Below are positions 1-10,878 of a stretch of 64,000 nucleotides of DNA, one piece after another. Origin of the DNA: Carposina sasakii (lineage: Eukaryota; Arthropoda; Insecta; Lepidoptera; Carposinidae); assembly GCA_014607495.2 (NCBI GenBank), contig CP053162.1, forward strand, positions 3,232,469 to 3,296,468. The letters are read 5' to 3'. A model generated the notes under the pieces. That model was not told the DNA's origin, did not search any database, and was given only the letters and a program-made list of their open reading frames with translations. The translations under genes were made by a program, and so were the position numbers. Position 1 is the stretch's first letter; each line of letters starts with the position of its first letter.

Positions 1-1473
1 CGTTAGGAACAGTTCACATGTTTCTAGTGTCACTCTTCATCTAGAGTTATTTATACACGTCCTAGATAACGCGGTTAGGGCCGGCACTTTGACAATAAAA
101 ATGTCAATGTCAACAAACGAAAATGTGTCCTGCGGTCATGTAATGTTTGTTCCCCAGAAGGATCCTGTCCGTACTGTAGCATTTATCTGACAGATTTACT
201 GTGATAAGAGGATTTATGGGTTGTCAACTCCTCAGGTAATTTATGTTATTTAGGTAATGAAGTTTTAGCTGACAGATTATTATGCAGAGTGTGGATAACC
301 ACATGGTTTTCCAGTCAAACAGCTTAGGTTGGATCCCAGTCACGGGTCCGTACTATTCTAAAAGGAGTTGGCATCAGGTAACATCAAAATGCCGATTTAA
401 TAGCAAAATGTGCTTTGATTGAGAAACCATAGAGGAATAAGATCATTTTATTCTTCTTTTATTCCTCTATGGATAAACTATATTGTGTCGAATACAAAAT
501 GGATATAATTATCTACGTATACGCCAGCTTAATACTACATATATAGCATTGCATAGTGAACTATTAAAAAACATCAAAATATAGATTTTTCGCCATAATG
601 TAGCAGTGGGTAGGGATAAATTATCTCAAAATATGTAAATACCCGTGACTGCCAACCCTAAAGCTATTAATCATTTGACATAAGAGCGCAGCGAGGAGTC
701 CCGGAGATAGTGCGTCACTGGGTCAATGGAGCGGGACGTTTTCCTTATTAAATGTAGAGTATGCAAGTGCCTTTAGGTTGCTATGGATGCGTTTGATATA
801 TACCAATCAAATTCGTAGACATCATGGACCAATGAATGTGATTGGCGGATACTATTATAGAATAGACGCATCCATAACAACGTTGCATAGCACATCTCTG
901 GTCGAAAACCTTATGATAATATACATGGATTCATAAAATTATTATACAATGGGTTGCACTCTCGTACTTTTTTGTACTCGCCGATTGACTCTTCTGATTC
1001 TCACTGCATTCTAACAACGTAATTTTTTGTTCTAATTGTATTTGCTATAATTGATTGCTTATGTTATGTAGCTATATATGTGTATGTGTTACATCGTGAT
1101 CCGTGCTGTAGATCTCATTAGGTAGAATTAAATAGTGATGTTCCGATTTGATTCGATGTTATGTTATCACGTAGAAATAAGCACTTTCGCCGCGAGTTTT
1201 CCTTTCCAAATTGAATTGATTATTACTCGCTAAGGGCCGTAAAGAACTTACTTATATTTTATTTGATTTATCTCTTTTATCCAGTGCGTAAAATAAGATC
1301 AAACATTGTTGACCTAATTTTGGACGAGAATTTCCTCTCCGATATAATATTACCATTCGATAGGTACTTCATTGATCTAAGCTTTCGAATAGAGGTATTT
1401 GTCTACGCAACATTGACAAAGTAAGGAAGCGTGAAGAACATAGAAATTAATTTTTTAAAATTGATTGTTTCAG
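1..1473. other. Non-coding stretch, probable EAAT intron
   Basis: No exon is recognisable here. The stretch is AT-rich and ends in the splice acceptor (gattgtttcag) of the first visible transporter exon, so it is most likely intron of that gene. Around 300-350 there is a short segment (ggatcccagtcacgggtccg) resembling the B-box part of the SINE at 32583. The exon preceding 1474 must end in phase 2, and no convincing candidate was found in this interval. Confidence 0.5.
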
Positions 1474-1565
1474 AAATGTTTTCCCTGAAAATATTGCGCA
1501 GGCGACCATCTTCACTTATAGAACGAAGCTCGTGTATGATCCGAAGAACCCTCAGCATGTTAAAG
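1474..1565 (+). CDS. EAAT: EAAT (SLC1) exon, first visible
   Basis: This exon is flanked by a cag acceptor ending at 1473 and a gtaggt donor at 1566. It encodes NVFPENIAQATIFTYRTKLV and continues for ten more residues. That matches the NLFPENLVQA segment after the large extracellular loop start of SLC1 excitatory amino acid transporters, which import glutamate or aspartate with sodium and protons at the plasma membrane. The exon enters with one base completing a codon and leaves with one base, which pairs exactly with the two bases opening the exon at 1949. Exons for the N-terminal membrane segments lie outside the window. Assignment is by motif recognition, supported by five further exons in compatible phase. 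Confidence 0.88.
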
Positions 1566-1617
1566 GTAGGTAGGCATCACTGTCTTATTCATGCTCGTTT
1601 TGGTTTTATGCTGTGCT

Positions 1618-1790
1618 GATGCAGGGCTTCACTAGAATACATCAGCTGCATCTCCTTCCGTGCATGTCGTAAGAGACGACTAAGGGACTCGGGCATTTGC
1701 TCAGGCGATGAGCTAGCAACTTGTCACAGATTATTTACATCTGTCCCCGCTATGCTAAACGTGGCTGTGGACTCACCTTTATGATCTTGC
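1618..1790 (+). repeat. Dispersed repeat, 'gcttcactagaatacat' family
   Basis: Contains gggcttcactagaatacat followed by ctgcatctccttccgtgcat and a segment ending in a gtcgtaagagacgactaagg-type motif. Related copies occur near 4255, 23140 (reverse), 37510, 48225 and 58240. It is a short interspersed element of unknown class lying in an EAAT intron. Confidence 0.6.
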
Positions 1791-1948
1791 AGTTTTAGCT
1801 ACCCCATTTTGTTAACACAGCCGTGTATGTATATGTTTATTTTGTAAATATAACAGTAACATCTGGTTCAGCTATACCAAACAAATCATGGCTGCCATGA
1901 AATACCATTTATTTAAATACCATTTAATAGCAATTTCCATTTTACCAG

Positions 1949-2132
1949 GGCATTTGGAGACGTACTCCATCGATGGTGGCTACACGGGCGGCAGCAACGT
2001 GCTGGGCCTTGTCAGCTTCAGCGTGGTGCTCGGCATCACGCTAGGCAAAATGGGAGAGAAGAGCCGGCCGCTGCAGAATTTCTTCCTGGCTTTCTCGGAA
2101 GCTATGATGATCATTACTGGATGGGTAATCTG
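1949..2132 (+). CDS. EAAT: EAAT exon: TM4-TM5 region
   Basis: The exon runs from the tttaccag acceptor to the gtatgt donor. It encodes DGGYTGGSNVLGLVSFSVVL, then GITLGKMGEKSRPLQNFF and AFSEAMMIITGWVIW. These match the SLC1 segment NVLGLVxFSxxxGxxLGKMGE, where a membrane helix is followed by a cytoplasmic turn and then the next helix. It begins with two bases completing a Gly codon from the previous exon and ends with TG, which the next exon completes to Trp. The open frame seen past 2132 is intron read-through. Confidence 0.92.
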
Positions 2133-2526
2133 GTATGTTCATTATTTAAATACCATTTTCCTGTACATATAAGAGCGCCATTATTGACTATAAAAGAAGT
2201 GTCAAATATTACAGCTACCGTGTCTTTTATTGCTTCAATAAAACTGTGTAAAACAGGCAAGAAGTATCATGTAAATGACTACGCCACTTCCCTTAGGCTC
2301 TGGTATTTGGCTAAGAATCAGTTTTGTATCCACCACTAATTTCATAATACAGCTTTTACAGTAGTGGCCAAAGTATAGAGCAGTTGACAAATGTTTTTTT
2401 TTGTTTATGTATACACAGATGGATGTATGTCTTTATTTAAAGATTTAATACCTAGCTAGGTAGATTTACTCAAACATACGGCCATACATTTGTGTTAGTA
2501 AAACTTTCGTAATTCATATGTTACAG

Positions 2527-2760
2527 GTTGTCACCTCTAGGAGTGTTCTTCCTGGTGACTGCCAAGATCATGGAAATAGACTCCTTCCAAGAGCTGGTCG
2601 GTCGGTTGGGGCTCTACTTCATGACGGTACTCTTGGGACTTTTCCTCCACGGCTTCGGAACCTTGAGCATTCTTTTCGTTCTGGCTACAAAGAAGTTGCC
2701 CTGCAAGTACTTGGCTAAGATGGGACAAGTTATGGCCACAGCTTTTGGAACAGCTTCTAG
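2527..2760 (+). CDS. EAAT: EAAT exon: TM5-TM6 region
   Basis: The acceptor is gttacag at 2520-2526 and the donor gtaagt at 2761. It encodes LSPLGVFFLVTAKIMEID, then LGLYFMTVLLGLFLHG and the start of hairpin 1. WxSPLGxxFLxxxKI and the xxxHG ending are signature features of SLC1 transporters. The first base completes the Trp codon from the preceding exon. The exon ends in AG and the next exon supplies C, giving the first Ser of the SSATMP hairpin-1 tip. Confidence 0.92.
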
Positions 2761-2856
2761 GTAAGTACAACATATTTTTTTATCTGCACTAAGTAGGTTG
2801 TTAAGATCGTAGCCTTGTCTGTCAGTGAAACCTAAGTAGATACACTCTGCGATTAA

Positions 2857-3030
2857 CCTGGTCTCACACTAAGATCCCTAAGGTCTTGTGTCGATGGCAC
2901 TAAGCAACGAAACATCAATGACTCGGAAACAAACATCATCATAATATATGTATAATCATATTTGCCCCTACCGGGATTCGAACCTAGGTCGGGCAGAGTC
3001 ACTACACAAATCGGTCTATTGAGAACGTCC
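2857..3030 (-). repeat. tRNA-derived SINE, reverse copy
   Basis: On the - strand this contains a Pol III B box (ggttcgaatcccgg type) followed by a body ending in the ctaaggtcttgtgtcg segment, shared with the + copy at 59555 and the partial copy at 36699. It lies in an EAAT intron. The promoter box and shared body make a SINE the best explanation; it is not a functional tRNA gene. Confidence 0.7.
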
Positions 3031-3133
3031 AAATGGTAAGGCATTAACATTTTTAGACTTGGCAAAAAGTTATGCTGCAGGCGGAAAACAGAGTCTACGC
3101 TTTTTAAGCCTTTACAATTTGCTTTAATTCCAG

Positions 3134-3325
3134 CTCAGCCACTATGCCCATAACGATAGGCTGCTGTGACGACATGGGCCTGGATCCTCGGATCACGAGG
3201 TTCGTGATCCCCATCGGAGCCACTATCAACATGGACGGGACGGCGCTGTACGAGGCGGTGGCGGCCATCTTTATCGCCCAACTGCGGCGGGTGGAAATGT
3301 CGTTTGGGAAGATTATTGCAGTCAG
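3134..3325 (+). CDS. EAAT: EAAT exon: hairpin 1 and TM7 (NMDGT)
   Basis: The acceptor is attccag and the donor gtaaat. It encodes [18 protein letters not shown], then [20 protein letters not shown] and AVAAIFIAQ. SSATMPxT is the tip of re-entrant hairpin 1, and NMDGT is the sodium- and substrate-binding motif of TM7 found in EAATs. Both are complete, so nothing here suggests a pseudogene. The exon ends in AG and is completed to Ser by the next exon. Confidence 0.95.
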
Positions 3326-3360
3326 GTAAATCCCAACTCATATTAATATACAATTACATT

Positions 3361-3527
3361 TATAATGCGAAAGTAGGGTTGTTTGTTTGTTACCTTTTCA
3401 CGATTTTGTCACGCAACCAATCTTCTTGAAATTTTACAAAAAATATAGGTAGCTGGGTGGAAGTACGGGAAGGATATAGGCTACATTCTGTAGTCCACGC
3501 GGATGAAGCTGCAGGCAACAGCTAGTA
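3361..3527 (+). repeat. Helitron-like short repeat ending CAGCTAG|T
   Basis: Starts around ataatgcgaaagtagggttg, has a tttgtttgttacc stretch, and ends aggcaacagctagt. The CTAG end followed by T fits a non-autonomous Helitron inserted between A and T. A sister copy is at 21975-22166. It sits in an EAAT intron. Confidence 0.6.
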
Positions 3528-3848
3528 CTCGTAAAATCATATTTTAATAAATCACCGTATGTGGCTAATTTCTTAGCTAACGTTTATTACAATTATACTA
3601 CATAAGCGCAAACCCCCTGCCAATACGACTAGCATATAAACAATAGGTTTATCCATGGTTTATCGTATTAAATTATTTATTATGTAATTACATTCAAACT
3701 CCGTGTCATTCCTCCGACTGACCTGCTTCACGTCAATTATTATTAACGTTAAGGAATACGTTAAAAATCTATAAGCTTACTTCTACCTTCTCGTAAAAGA
3801 AAACTCTCCGTTACGTTACGAGGGTAAGCTCTTGCATTTGAATTTCAG

Positions 3849-3983
3849 TGTGACAGCTACCGCTGCCAGTATAGGAGCGGCCGGCATCCCGCAGGCCGGG
3901 CTGGTCACCATGGTGATGGTGCTGGACACCGTCAACCTGCCCGCTGAGGACGTCTCCATCATCCTCGCTGTCGACTGGCTACT
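3849..3983 (+). CDS. EAAT: EAAT exon: hairpin 2
   Basis: The acceptor is aatttcag and the donor gtaagt. It encodes [20 protein letters not shown] and continues [18 protein letters not shown] and [18 protein letters not shown] is the re-entrant hairpin 2 that acts as the extracellular gate in SLC1 transporters, and LPxxDxxxIxAVDW leads into TM8. Phase is consistent: one base closes a Ser codon at the start and CT is left at the end. Confidence 0.95.
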
Positions 3984-4254
3984 GTAAGTCTGCTTCAACA
4001 ACCATCACTTCGTTAACCAATATCTGCATAAACTCACATTATGTAGGTATGTCAAAAAGAAGATGACATGTGCAAACGTCTTAGCCAGCAGTAAGCCTAG
4101 AAAGACCTTCTCCCTAGAAGGCTGCTGACCTTTTAAGAGAGTCTCATTTGGTTGGAGTAGACGTAAGGTACGAGTAAAACCTTGCTCAGTCAACTTAACA
4201 TCTGATCTCGTCTGATCACGTTTCAGTTAATAAGTTTAAACGGCTGTTTCAGCA

Positions 4255-4335
4255 TTTATCCCTGTGCTGATGCGGGGCTTCACTAGAATACATAAGTTTT
4301 ATCTCCTTCCGTGTGTCGTAGGACTCCACTACGGA
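4255..4335 (+). repeat. Partial 'gcttcactagaatacat' repeat
   Basis: This is a shortened copy of the family at 1618, with gctgatgcggggcttcacta and ctccttccgtgtgtcgta. It lies in the last EAAT intron. Confidence 0.5.
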
Positions 4336-4395
4336 ATTTAGCAACTGATCTTTAACATTAGTCCGAAGTACACACAGTTATGCATATTTTTTCAG

Positions 4396-4558
4396 TGACC
4401 GATTCCGTACGACAATAAACGTTGTATGCGACGCGTTAGGTGCCATTATCGTCAGTTCCCTGTCTCAGGGAGATATTGAGAAGTCCAGAGCTCTCCAAAA
4501 TGATCGCGAACAGGCGACGGCGCACGAGCTTACCGAGCTAGAGAAGGGCGACCATTGA
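4396..4558 (+). CDS. EAAT: EAAT terminal exon: TM8 and C-tail
   Basis: The acceptor is tttttcag. The exon encodes LDRFRTTINVVCDALGAIIV, then a hydrophilic tail ending ELEKGDH before TGA at 4556-4558. In the SLC1 family the DRFRT arginine of TM8 contacts the side-chain carboxylate of glutamate or aspartate, and neutral amino acid ASCT transporters lack it. Its presence here argues for an acidic amino acid transporter. The NVxxDxxG residues that help bind sodium are also present. The tail is rich in Glu and Asp and of ordinary length. Confidence 0.95.
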
Positions 4559-4577
4559 ACTAGTACCGGCTCGACTG

Positions 4578-4670
4578 GGAAACGGTAACGAAACCGTTCC
4601 AAAAACGGTCCCAAGGCCCAACAGGATAACGGTCACAAAACCGTTTCAAAAAACGGTACCAAAACCGTTG
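4578..4670. promoter_or_regulatory. Seven-fold ACGGT/ACCGT motif cluster at start of EAAT 3' UTR
   Basis: ACGGT or its complement ACCGT occurs at 4582, 4593, 4605, 4629, 4640, 4653 and 4664. Spacing is 11-13 bp (one gap is 24) and strands run + - + + - + -. Most copies sit in A(A)ACGGT or A(A)ACCGTT context. The core resembles Myb-type AACNG sites. In RNA the opposed copies could pair into short hairpins. Function is unknown. Confidence 0.4.
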
Positions 4671-5321
4671 TGTGTTCATGTAATCGTTGCGTTATTTTGT
4701 GGCGGGATATTAACGTTTTGCAATAGTGTTTATGTTGTGATTCTACTGTCCGTTGTTGCAACGCTGGCTCATGAGTTATGTCTTTTAGAAAGATATTTTA
4801 TTTTTATGTTTTCGTGATCAGTCTGTGCTTTGTGAAATTAATATTTATATATGGGTTCAAAAACCATTTTGTTTTAGTTATATATTTTTTAGAGATTTAA
4901 AACAACACAATATAGGTGTAATTAAAACATACGTAATTTATTATACCTACAGTTATTTTTAGTGTGTTCGAGATGGTCTAGAGTTCGTATGAGATAACAA
5001 TTAATTTGAATGGAGTACATATTAGTAAAATTATGATATTTATTAACGGGAAGTATGATTAGGATGAGCTTAAGTAAATGTTGGTGTGTTCTATATTGTG
5101 CCATTTAGTAAGATATAATGTTATGCTCGAAAAACCGTTTATTAATCAATGAGTACCAATATTAGTGATAGTATAACATATCCGTACTTAAATCTTTTTC
5201 ATGAATTCGTAAAATATTCGTAAACAAACCAAAACAAAAAAATATTGCAGGTAGGTATAGTTATTATTTGTATATGCCTACCTACAAAAAAGTTAGATAT
5301 TGACAAAGAATAAAAAATATA
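4671..5321. other. EAAT 3' UTR or downstream AT-rich sequence
   Basis: No coding signal is seen. Possible poly(A) signals are ATTAAA near 4921 and AATAAA near 5310, the latter just before the MITE. I cannot tell which is used. Confidence 0.35.
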
Positions 5322-5699
5322 CAGGGTGTTTTTTCGTTGCCACCCTTAACGAAGGGTACGCACTCTATACATCAAATAAAGTAAGTTTATGCCAAAAAAA
5401 AAATGCTGGGAAACGATGTAAATTTTTTAGAAAAAAAAAATCTCGATCGGGCGCAATTTATAGTGTCCAGTATTAATGCTAATTTTTTCATAGACAGATA
5501 TTAATAATTTGTCGTGAAAAAATCTTGCTACACGCGTCAATGTGCATTTATGCAGAAAAACGCAGTCTATTTACTCAACTTTGGACCCTAATATTTTGGA
5601 AACCAGACTCTTCCCAGGTGTGCTTCCATGGAGAAAAATGATCGTAATGATGAGGAGATTCCGTAGTTTTCGGGAACGTTGACGACCAAAAATCACCTG
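5322..5699 (+). mobile_element. Mariner-type MITE, copy 1
   Basis: This roughly 378-bp element starts CAGGGTGTTTTTTCGTTGCC and ends with the inverted form (aaaaatcacctg), flanked by TA on both sides as expected for Tc1/mariner insertion. No transposase is encoded. Five other near full-length copies are at 29912, 37125, 40495, 49050 and 52057. Confidence 0.75.
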
Positions 5700-6483
5700 T
5701 ATTTTAAAATGTTCTTAGCAAATGTTTATAAATCAGTATTTTGCTGGGGCCAATTCCCTAAAAGTCTCGAGCTGGAACGAAGCCGAAACGGAACTGTTAT
5801 CGAAGCTCGGTACGAGGCAATAATTACTTTACGATAATGTATTTAGACACATTTCAGCACGACACAGATATTTCTTTTTATTCTGTCATACTCGCGACCG
5901 ATGTTAGCTAAAATATACCTCATTACTCAAGCGGTAAGTATACTATATTGCGTCGCACCGCATTTCGTTAACAGTATGTTAGTAGTTGCGTTTCGGCTCA
6001 AATTTTTTGTAGAATTGCCCCCCTGTTACATGACATACTGTTACGTACTGTAAACTACTTATATTTTAAGATTTCATGAAATAGATTTTGAGATAATATT
6101 ATTTATACCTATATCTACCTATTTACATAATTCAAGCCTTATTCGGCAGGTTAAATTTATTTTATCTCACTGTATGTATAATTATTATTCCTATATTTAT
6201 TTATATTTAAAAAAGTTATCTTGTAGTTAATATTTAGGTCCATGTATTTTTCTAAGAATGTATTTGGTATGTACAATATTTACTAAAATTATTATATTAT
6301 TATTTTTAATGTTACCTATATTTCTCTATTAGATTAATGGAAAACTTTTAAAACTATTTTTCTAACTATATTCACTCCATAGTGCGTTTAATGTGTATTT
6401 GACAATAATAACCTTTTACAAATGATCACTACTTTCACCCCCCTTACACATAGGTACTTATATTAAATGAACATATAGGCTTC
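5700..6483. other. AT-rich intergenic sequence, no gene seen
   Basis: There is no open frame with coding character. Several ATTAAA and AATAAA-like signals occur, but none can be assigned. Confidence 0.4.
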
Positions 6484-6945
6484 TCCTTAAAGACGAAGGT
6501 ATTTAACCAGTGCGTGCTGCCGGTGATGACCTACGGTGCCGAGACGTGGTCTCTAACTATGTGCCTCATAAAAAAGCTCAGGATCGCACAGCGAGCGATG
6601 GAGAGAGCTATGCTTGGGATCTCTCTGCGTGATCGAATCAGAAATGAGGAGATCCGCAGACGTACAAAGATCACCGACATAGCTCAACGGTCCAGCAAGC
6701 TGAAGTGGCAATGGGCAGGGCACATAGCTCGAAGAACTGATGGCCGATGGAGTCGGAAAGTTCTAGAGTGGATACCACGTATCGGCAAGCGCAGTGTGGG
6801 AAGGCCACCCGCGAGGTGGACGGATGACCTGACCAAGGTTGCGGGCGTCGGTTGGATGCAGGCTGCTTCCGACCGGTCGGAGTGGAGGTTGTTGGGGGAG
6901 GCCTATGTCCAACAGTGGCCTTCTCAGGGCTGTAAATGATGAATG
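6484..6945 (+). pseudogene. RTE-type LINE 3' fragment (end of reverse transcriptase ORF)
   Basis: The frame encodes VLPVMTYGAETWSLT, QRAMERAMLGISLRDRI, then RTDGRWSRKVLEWIPR and RWTDDLTKVAGVGWM, ending in GEAYVQQWPSQG. This is the characteristic C-terminus of RTE-clade ORF2 proteins, downstream of the polymerase domain. The copy is 5'-truncated, as usual for LINEs, and ends in an atgatgaatgaaaaatgatg tail. The remaining frame is open to its stop codon, suggesting a fairly young insertion. It has no start of its own and should not be called a host gene. Confidence 0.9.
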
Positions 6946-6959
6946 AAAAATGATGATAG

Positions 6960-9792
6960 GCTTCTATCGTTTTAAGGTACAACATACAATAAAGTATTAT
7001 TAAGTTGATAACATTCCAATGTTAACAAAGGCATCTTAGAACTTGTTCCAAAATACTAAATTTCAGTATCAAGTTTAAATTGCACTTTTTAGTTATGTAT
7101 AACATTATAACGAAGGTTGTTAGATTAGTTTGTGTTTAATATCTGTTGACAAAAAATCAATGATGAAAATAATTTAAATATTAGGCCTAATGTAAGTTAA
7201 AACTTAATCATGTCAATGATTAACTAAGTCGTATTTGTAATATAAGATTTTTACTGTATAATCTATGTAACCGTAAAATAGTCTAGTCTGTATTTTATAG
7301 ATGTAAAGAACACTTTATTATTTCTTATAACATGATTGTTATTGTTTCATGGATTATGTAATCAATAAAAAGGTTTAAAACTTGTTTGTTAGGCAGTTAC
7401 AAAAAAAAAAAAAAAAAATTGGCTACTGAATACGATACTTTGTATTGATTTCGACAGTGAAAAGGCATTAGAAATTAAGGATACGCTTGATGATAAAATA
7501 ATGATATAATTCAAGACTTAAAGCTGTTGACCAAAAGCGCTTTACTATTTTTTCCTTTCTACTGCCGAATCAATTAAGTAGGAAATTGCTCAGTGTACTG
7601 TATATATTTTCTGTCTAAATTATGTAAAAAGTAATTATATTAGACATTTTAATAAACACTTTGGGTGTCCAAGTATTTTAATTATTTAACGACACGTCTG
7701 TAATAAATAAAAAATAATGTGCGTGATTTAATTCAAATAATTTATTAATAAAACATGTATCTTATCCTAATAAGTTCACAAATTAAATTTACGGTAAATT
7801 AAATATTTTTTCGTTACTTAGTAGTTACATTTCTGTCCTCACAGCCAATGTTTATAAATAAAATTAAAAATAAAAAACCATTAAACATAATAGAGAGAGT
7901 CACTTAAGTAGGTAAGAAAAAATTGGTAAGTACCATAATGATTTTTCATAGGCTTAATTAAATTCGGATTAGGTATGTACCAAAATATTAAAAAAATCTA
8001 TTCATAAAAATCTATATGCATTGTCGTACTAGTTACAAACCAAGAAGAAACTCTAATAAATTGAGAAGGTAGCCTCAATTGATCTAGATAACATGGTATA
8101 TGATGGATTAAATGCAGACTCATACAGTTTAGAGTTGGTTCTTTAATATTTTGTAAATAAACAAAAAATGTTTCGCTGAAGTTCTTTTCAATATACATTG
8201 CTGTGAGATATCTGAATATTTTGGTAAAATATAATGACTTAGTTGTTTCCATTTGCAGTTCCTAAAATCACTTAAAAAGATTTTGTACTTTTATAATTGA
8301 TTCCTTCATCGTCATCATCATCAATTTCAAGTTTAAAATTTTTTTTTAGGATTTCAAAGACATTATAATACAGAACTCAACACAATAATATAAAATTATT
8401 CTTTTGCTAGACTTTACTTTCAGTCTCAGTTGAGATTTGCATACATAGTTAATAGTATTACTATTTACCCTACAAATAGGTTGGCCAGAAGTATGTAAAT
8501 AACACCAGTTAGCCCATTAATTTCCAGGATGTGGAATGAGCCTACCGCTGCAAAAGTTCCCGGGTCACTCTAAATAAGTGTTGTAACACGACAGTGTAAT
8601 TACAAAAGAACTTGAAACTAAACTTAAACTTTGTCTAATTTTATTATTCCATACATTTTGCCGTCAAATGTCATTTTTAAACAATGTTTTACTTGATACA
8701 CCGTTTTGTAATAACACGTTTAGTGTCTGAGCTTAATCCGTTACAGTATACCCAGCAGGATGAACCACGGCCAGGTGAGATGGATTTTAGGTGCTCATAA
8801 TACCTACATATCCTCCACTCCTACACGTTACTGGAATGTTGTAAAACTAGAAAATAGTAGTACTAGATCCTTATTACCTAGAATTTTCATTTACAATCCT
8901 TAACTATTTATACAAAAAGTTCTTAGAACGTACGTTTAGGAATGTTTAAAACTTAAACATAACTTTATACTAAGTTTATACAAAACACGGTAGTACCTAC
9001 AACTTGCATAAATTACAGATAAACTTAAAATAACTAGATACGTATGTAGACTATTTCTTAAAGCTTTCTTTTACGAGTTTTTAAATGCTTACGATTGAAT
9101 CTTTTAAGACATGTCTTTGGTAATATTTTTTATCGCGTCATATTATTTTTTAAATTGTAAAAAAATATAAACGTTAATTGAACTTACTTAAATAGGATCC
9201 GGTGTCTTACTATTAGCGGCCCATTACCTATAGATATAATGGGTTTCTCAACTATTTTTCCACGTTTTGTCATATAATCTCATAAAGAAATATTTATTGT
9301 AAAACTTTTTCATAACAATAACTACATAACATTAAAAATCTCTCAATCAATGGGTTTGCGTAAGACAGGGCTATGAATTATTTTCATATTATTTTAGACC
9401 ATGAAGACATACATATATGTCATAAATAGAAATAAGTATTATTTAATTCTAAAGGATGTCTGTAAATTAATTATTTAACAGTTTAAAAAGTGAACTATTT
9501 AACAAAAAACGCGACTAATATAATGTATAAAAAGTTATTCGTTACTACTGCTACACATCACTATTCGACTCGTTTCTGTTAACTGTTATTTACATACTTA
9601 CGACAATGGTAAAGTCCGCCCTGCCTAAACTCAGCTTTGTATTTATGTGCGTTGCGCTTTAGACCGACGACTATACGACGCCACCTATACTCACACGAGA
9701 ACATAGCTCAGCTTAGGCCTCGCGTATCTATATACACTCACACATGTAAAGCCGAGATTCCGGATTGGAATATTAGGAACTATAGCGGAACT
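6960..9792. other. Intergenic region between convergent genes
   Basis: Very AT-rich, with no supported gene. There is an A run at 7403-7418 and candidate poly(A) signals for the + gene (AATAAA near 7361 and 7650). For the receptor on the - strand, TTTATT on the + strand near 9293 gives a candidate AATAAA about 500 bp beyond its stop codon. Confidence 0.4.
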
Positions 9793-9984
9793 TTACACTT
9801 GTCCTACATGGTTATTGTTGACAATATGTTTCTGCGGTACGCTGTGAACGTTGACTGCGGAGTCCCGACGGCCGGCTCCGTTGCTGAACGAGTTCCTGGC
9901 CCGAGCAAGAGTGGCTGCGGATATCTCCATGGAGTCTCCGTAGGGAAACCTTGATCCTCGTCTCATACTCCGGCATCGCGTGTT
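9793..9984 (-). CDS. AKH/ACP-type receptor exon 7 (C-terminal tail)
   Basis: On the - strand an atctag acceptor precedes 64 in-frame codons ending in TAA at 9793-9795. It encodes a hydrophilic tail with SMRRGSRFPYGDSMEIS, TLARARNSFSNGAGRRD and ends NNNHVGQV. The frame opens in phase 0, exactly matching a GTTAGT donor after the preceding exon. The Ser/Arg-rich composition fits a GPCR cytoplasmic tail with phosphorylation sites. A 105-codon + strand ORF over the same bases is a shadow. The exon is inferred from splice signals, phase and composition rather than a motif. Confidence 0.75.
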   Translation of the reverse strand, partial: NTRCRSMRRGSRFPYGDSMEISAATLARARNSFSNGAGRRDSAVNVHSVPQKHIVNNNHVGQV

Positions 9985-9990
9985 CTAGAT

Positions 9991-10121
9991 AGAATGTCAG
10001 GAAACAATTGAGTGAAATTAACTACATTTGAAATAATACGTGAGTACGTAAATAATAATTAACTACATTTGACAGAATGTAAGGAAACAATTGAGTGAAA
10101 TTAACTACATTTGAAATAATT
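9991..10121. repeat. 83-bp tandem duplication beside a splice acceptor
   Basis: The block beginning agaatgt(c/a)aggaaacaat and ending ctacatttgaaataat occurs at 9991-10037 and again at 10074-10121. It lies in receptor intron 6, immediately upstream of the exon 7 acceptor, so it duplicates the likely branch-point neighbourhood. Confidence 0.75.
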
Positions 10122-10878
10122 TTTCTTATCAAGTATCGTCTTCTGAAACATTATTTATATAGTTACTACAGGTTTCCAATTAAAAGTACCTTTTACTTTT
10201 TTTTAGGGCAGACAGACTATTGTTAAACTGTAGATAGACGTGAAAGTGATACTAATACTACATAATTTTTTGAGTACCTATAAAGTACATTCGTGTCGTT
10301 ATTATCTAGACATCTCCTGAATTTATGTATCACGTATCTTGTAAGAGCCTAGGCGGAACGTGAGCTCCAACGCATTTACTTTTACTGCTAACCAATCAAG
10401 TGATGGCGCGAGTACGTGATGTAATAAAAGTGAATACAACGACTCTACGGTTATTGTAGTGTTTACAACGACTTTACGTACTGATTGGACGATGACAAAA
10501 CGTCAACGTGTTCAAATTTAAGTCCTCCACAAAGCTATCTGTAGAGATCGGTCATCATCATATTCCTGCCCTGTTACCATTCATTTGGGGTCGGCAAAAT
10601 ATGTTCTATTCTTCCATTCATTCCTAATGTCCGTCATCTCGTTACTCACTCTTAGTACACGTAACCATGGAGGAATAAATGTCCTACTAACTGCGTCCAT
10701 GCACCTTGAGACTCTCCTGTACCTTACCTACAGTTCCAGTCCTTGACCGTTACATTGTGTTACTGTATTTGTACAGTAGGGCACTTTATGACATCTTATC
10801 CCTCGATTACGTAACGTACCTATCTATAAAGAGCGGTATAGAATAATAACTGTGGGCTGACAGCAATGAAATACTAAC

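Noticed and set aside
1263..1365. Possible additional EAAT exon reading NIVDLILDENF
   Set aside because: The peptide does not match SLC1 sequence before NVFPEN and no acceptor fits.
2121..2339. 72-codon ORF after the EAAT TM5 exon
   Set aside because: It starts within the exon in another frame and continues into intron.
9637..9954. 105-codon + strand ORF
   Set aside because: It is antisense to the receptor tail exon at 9793-9984, which has splice signals and compatible phase.
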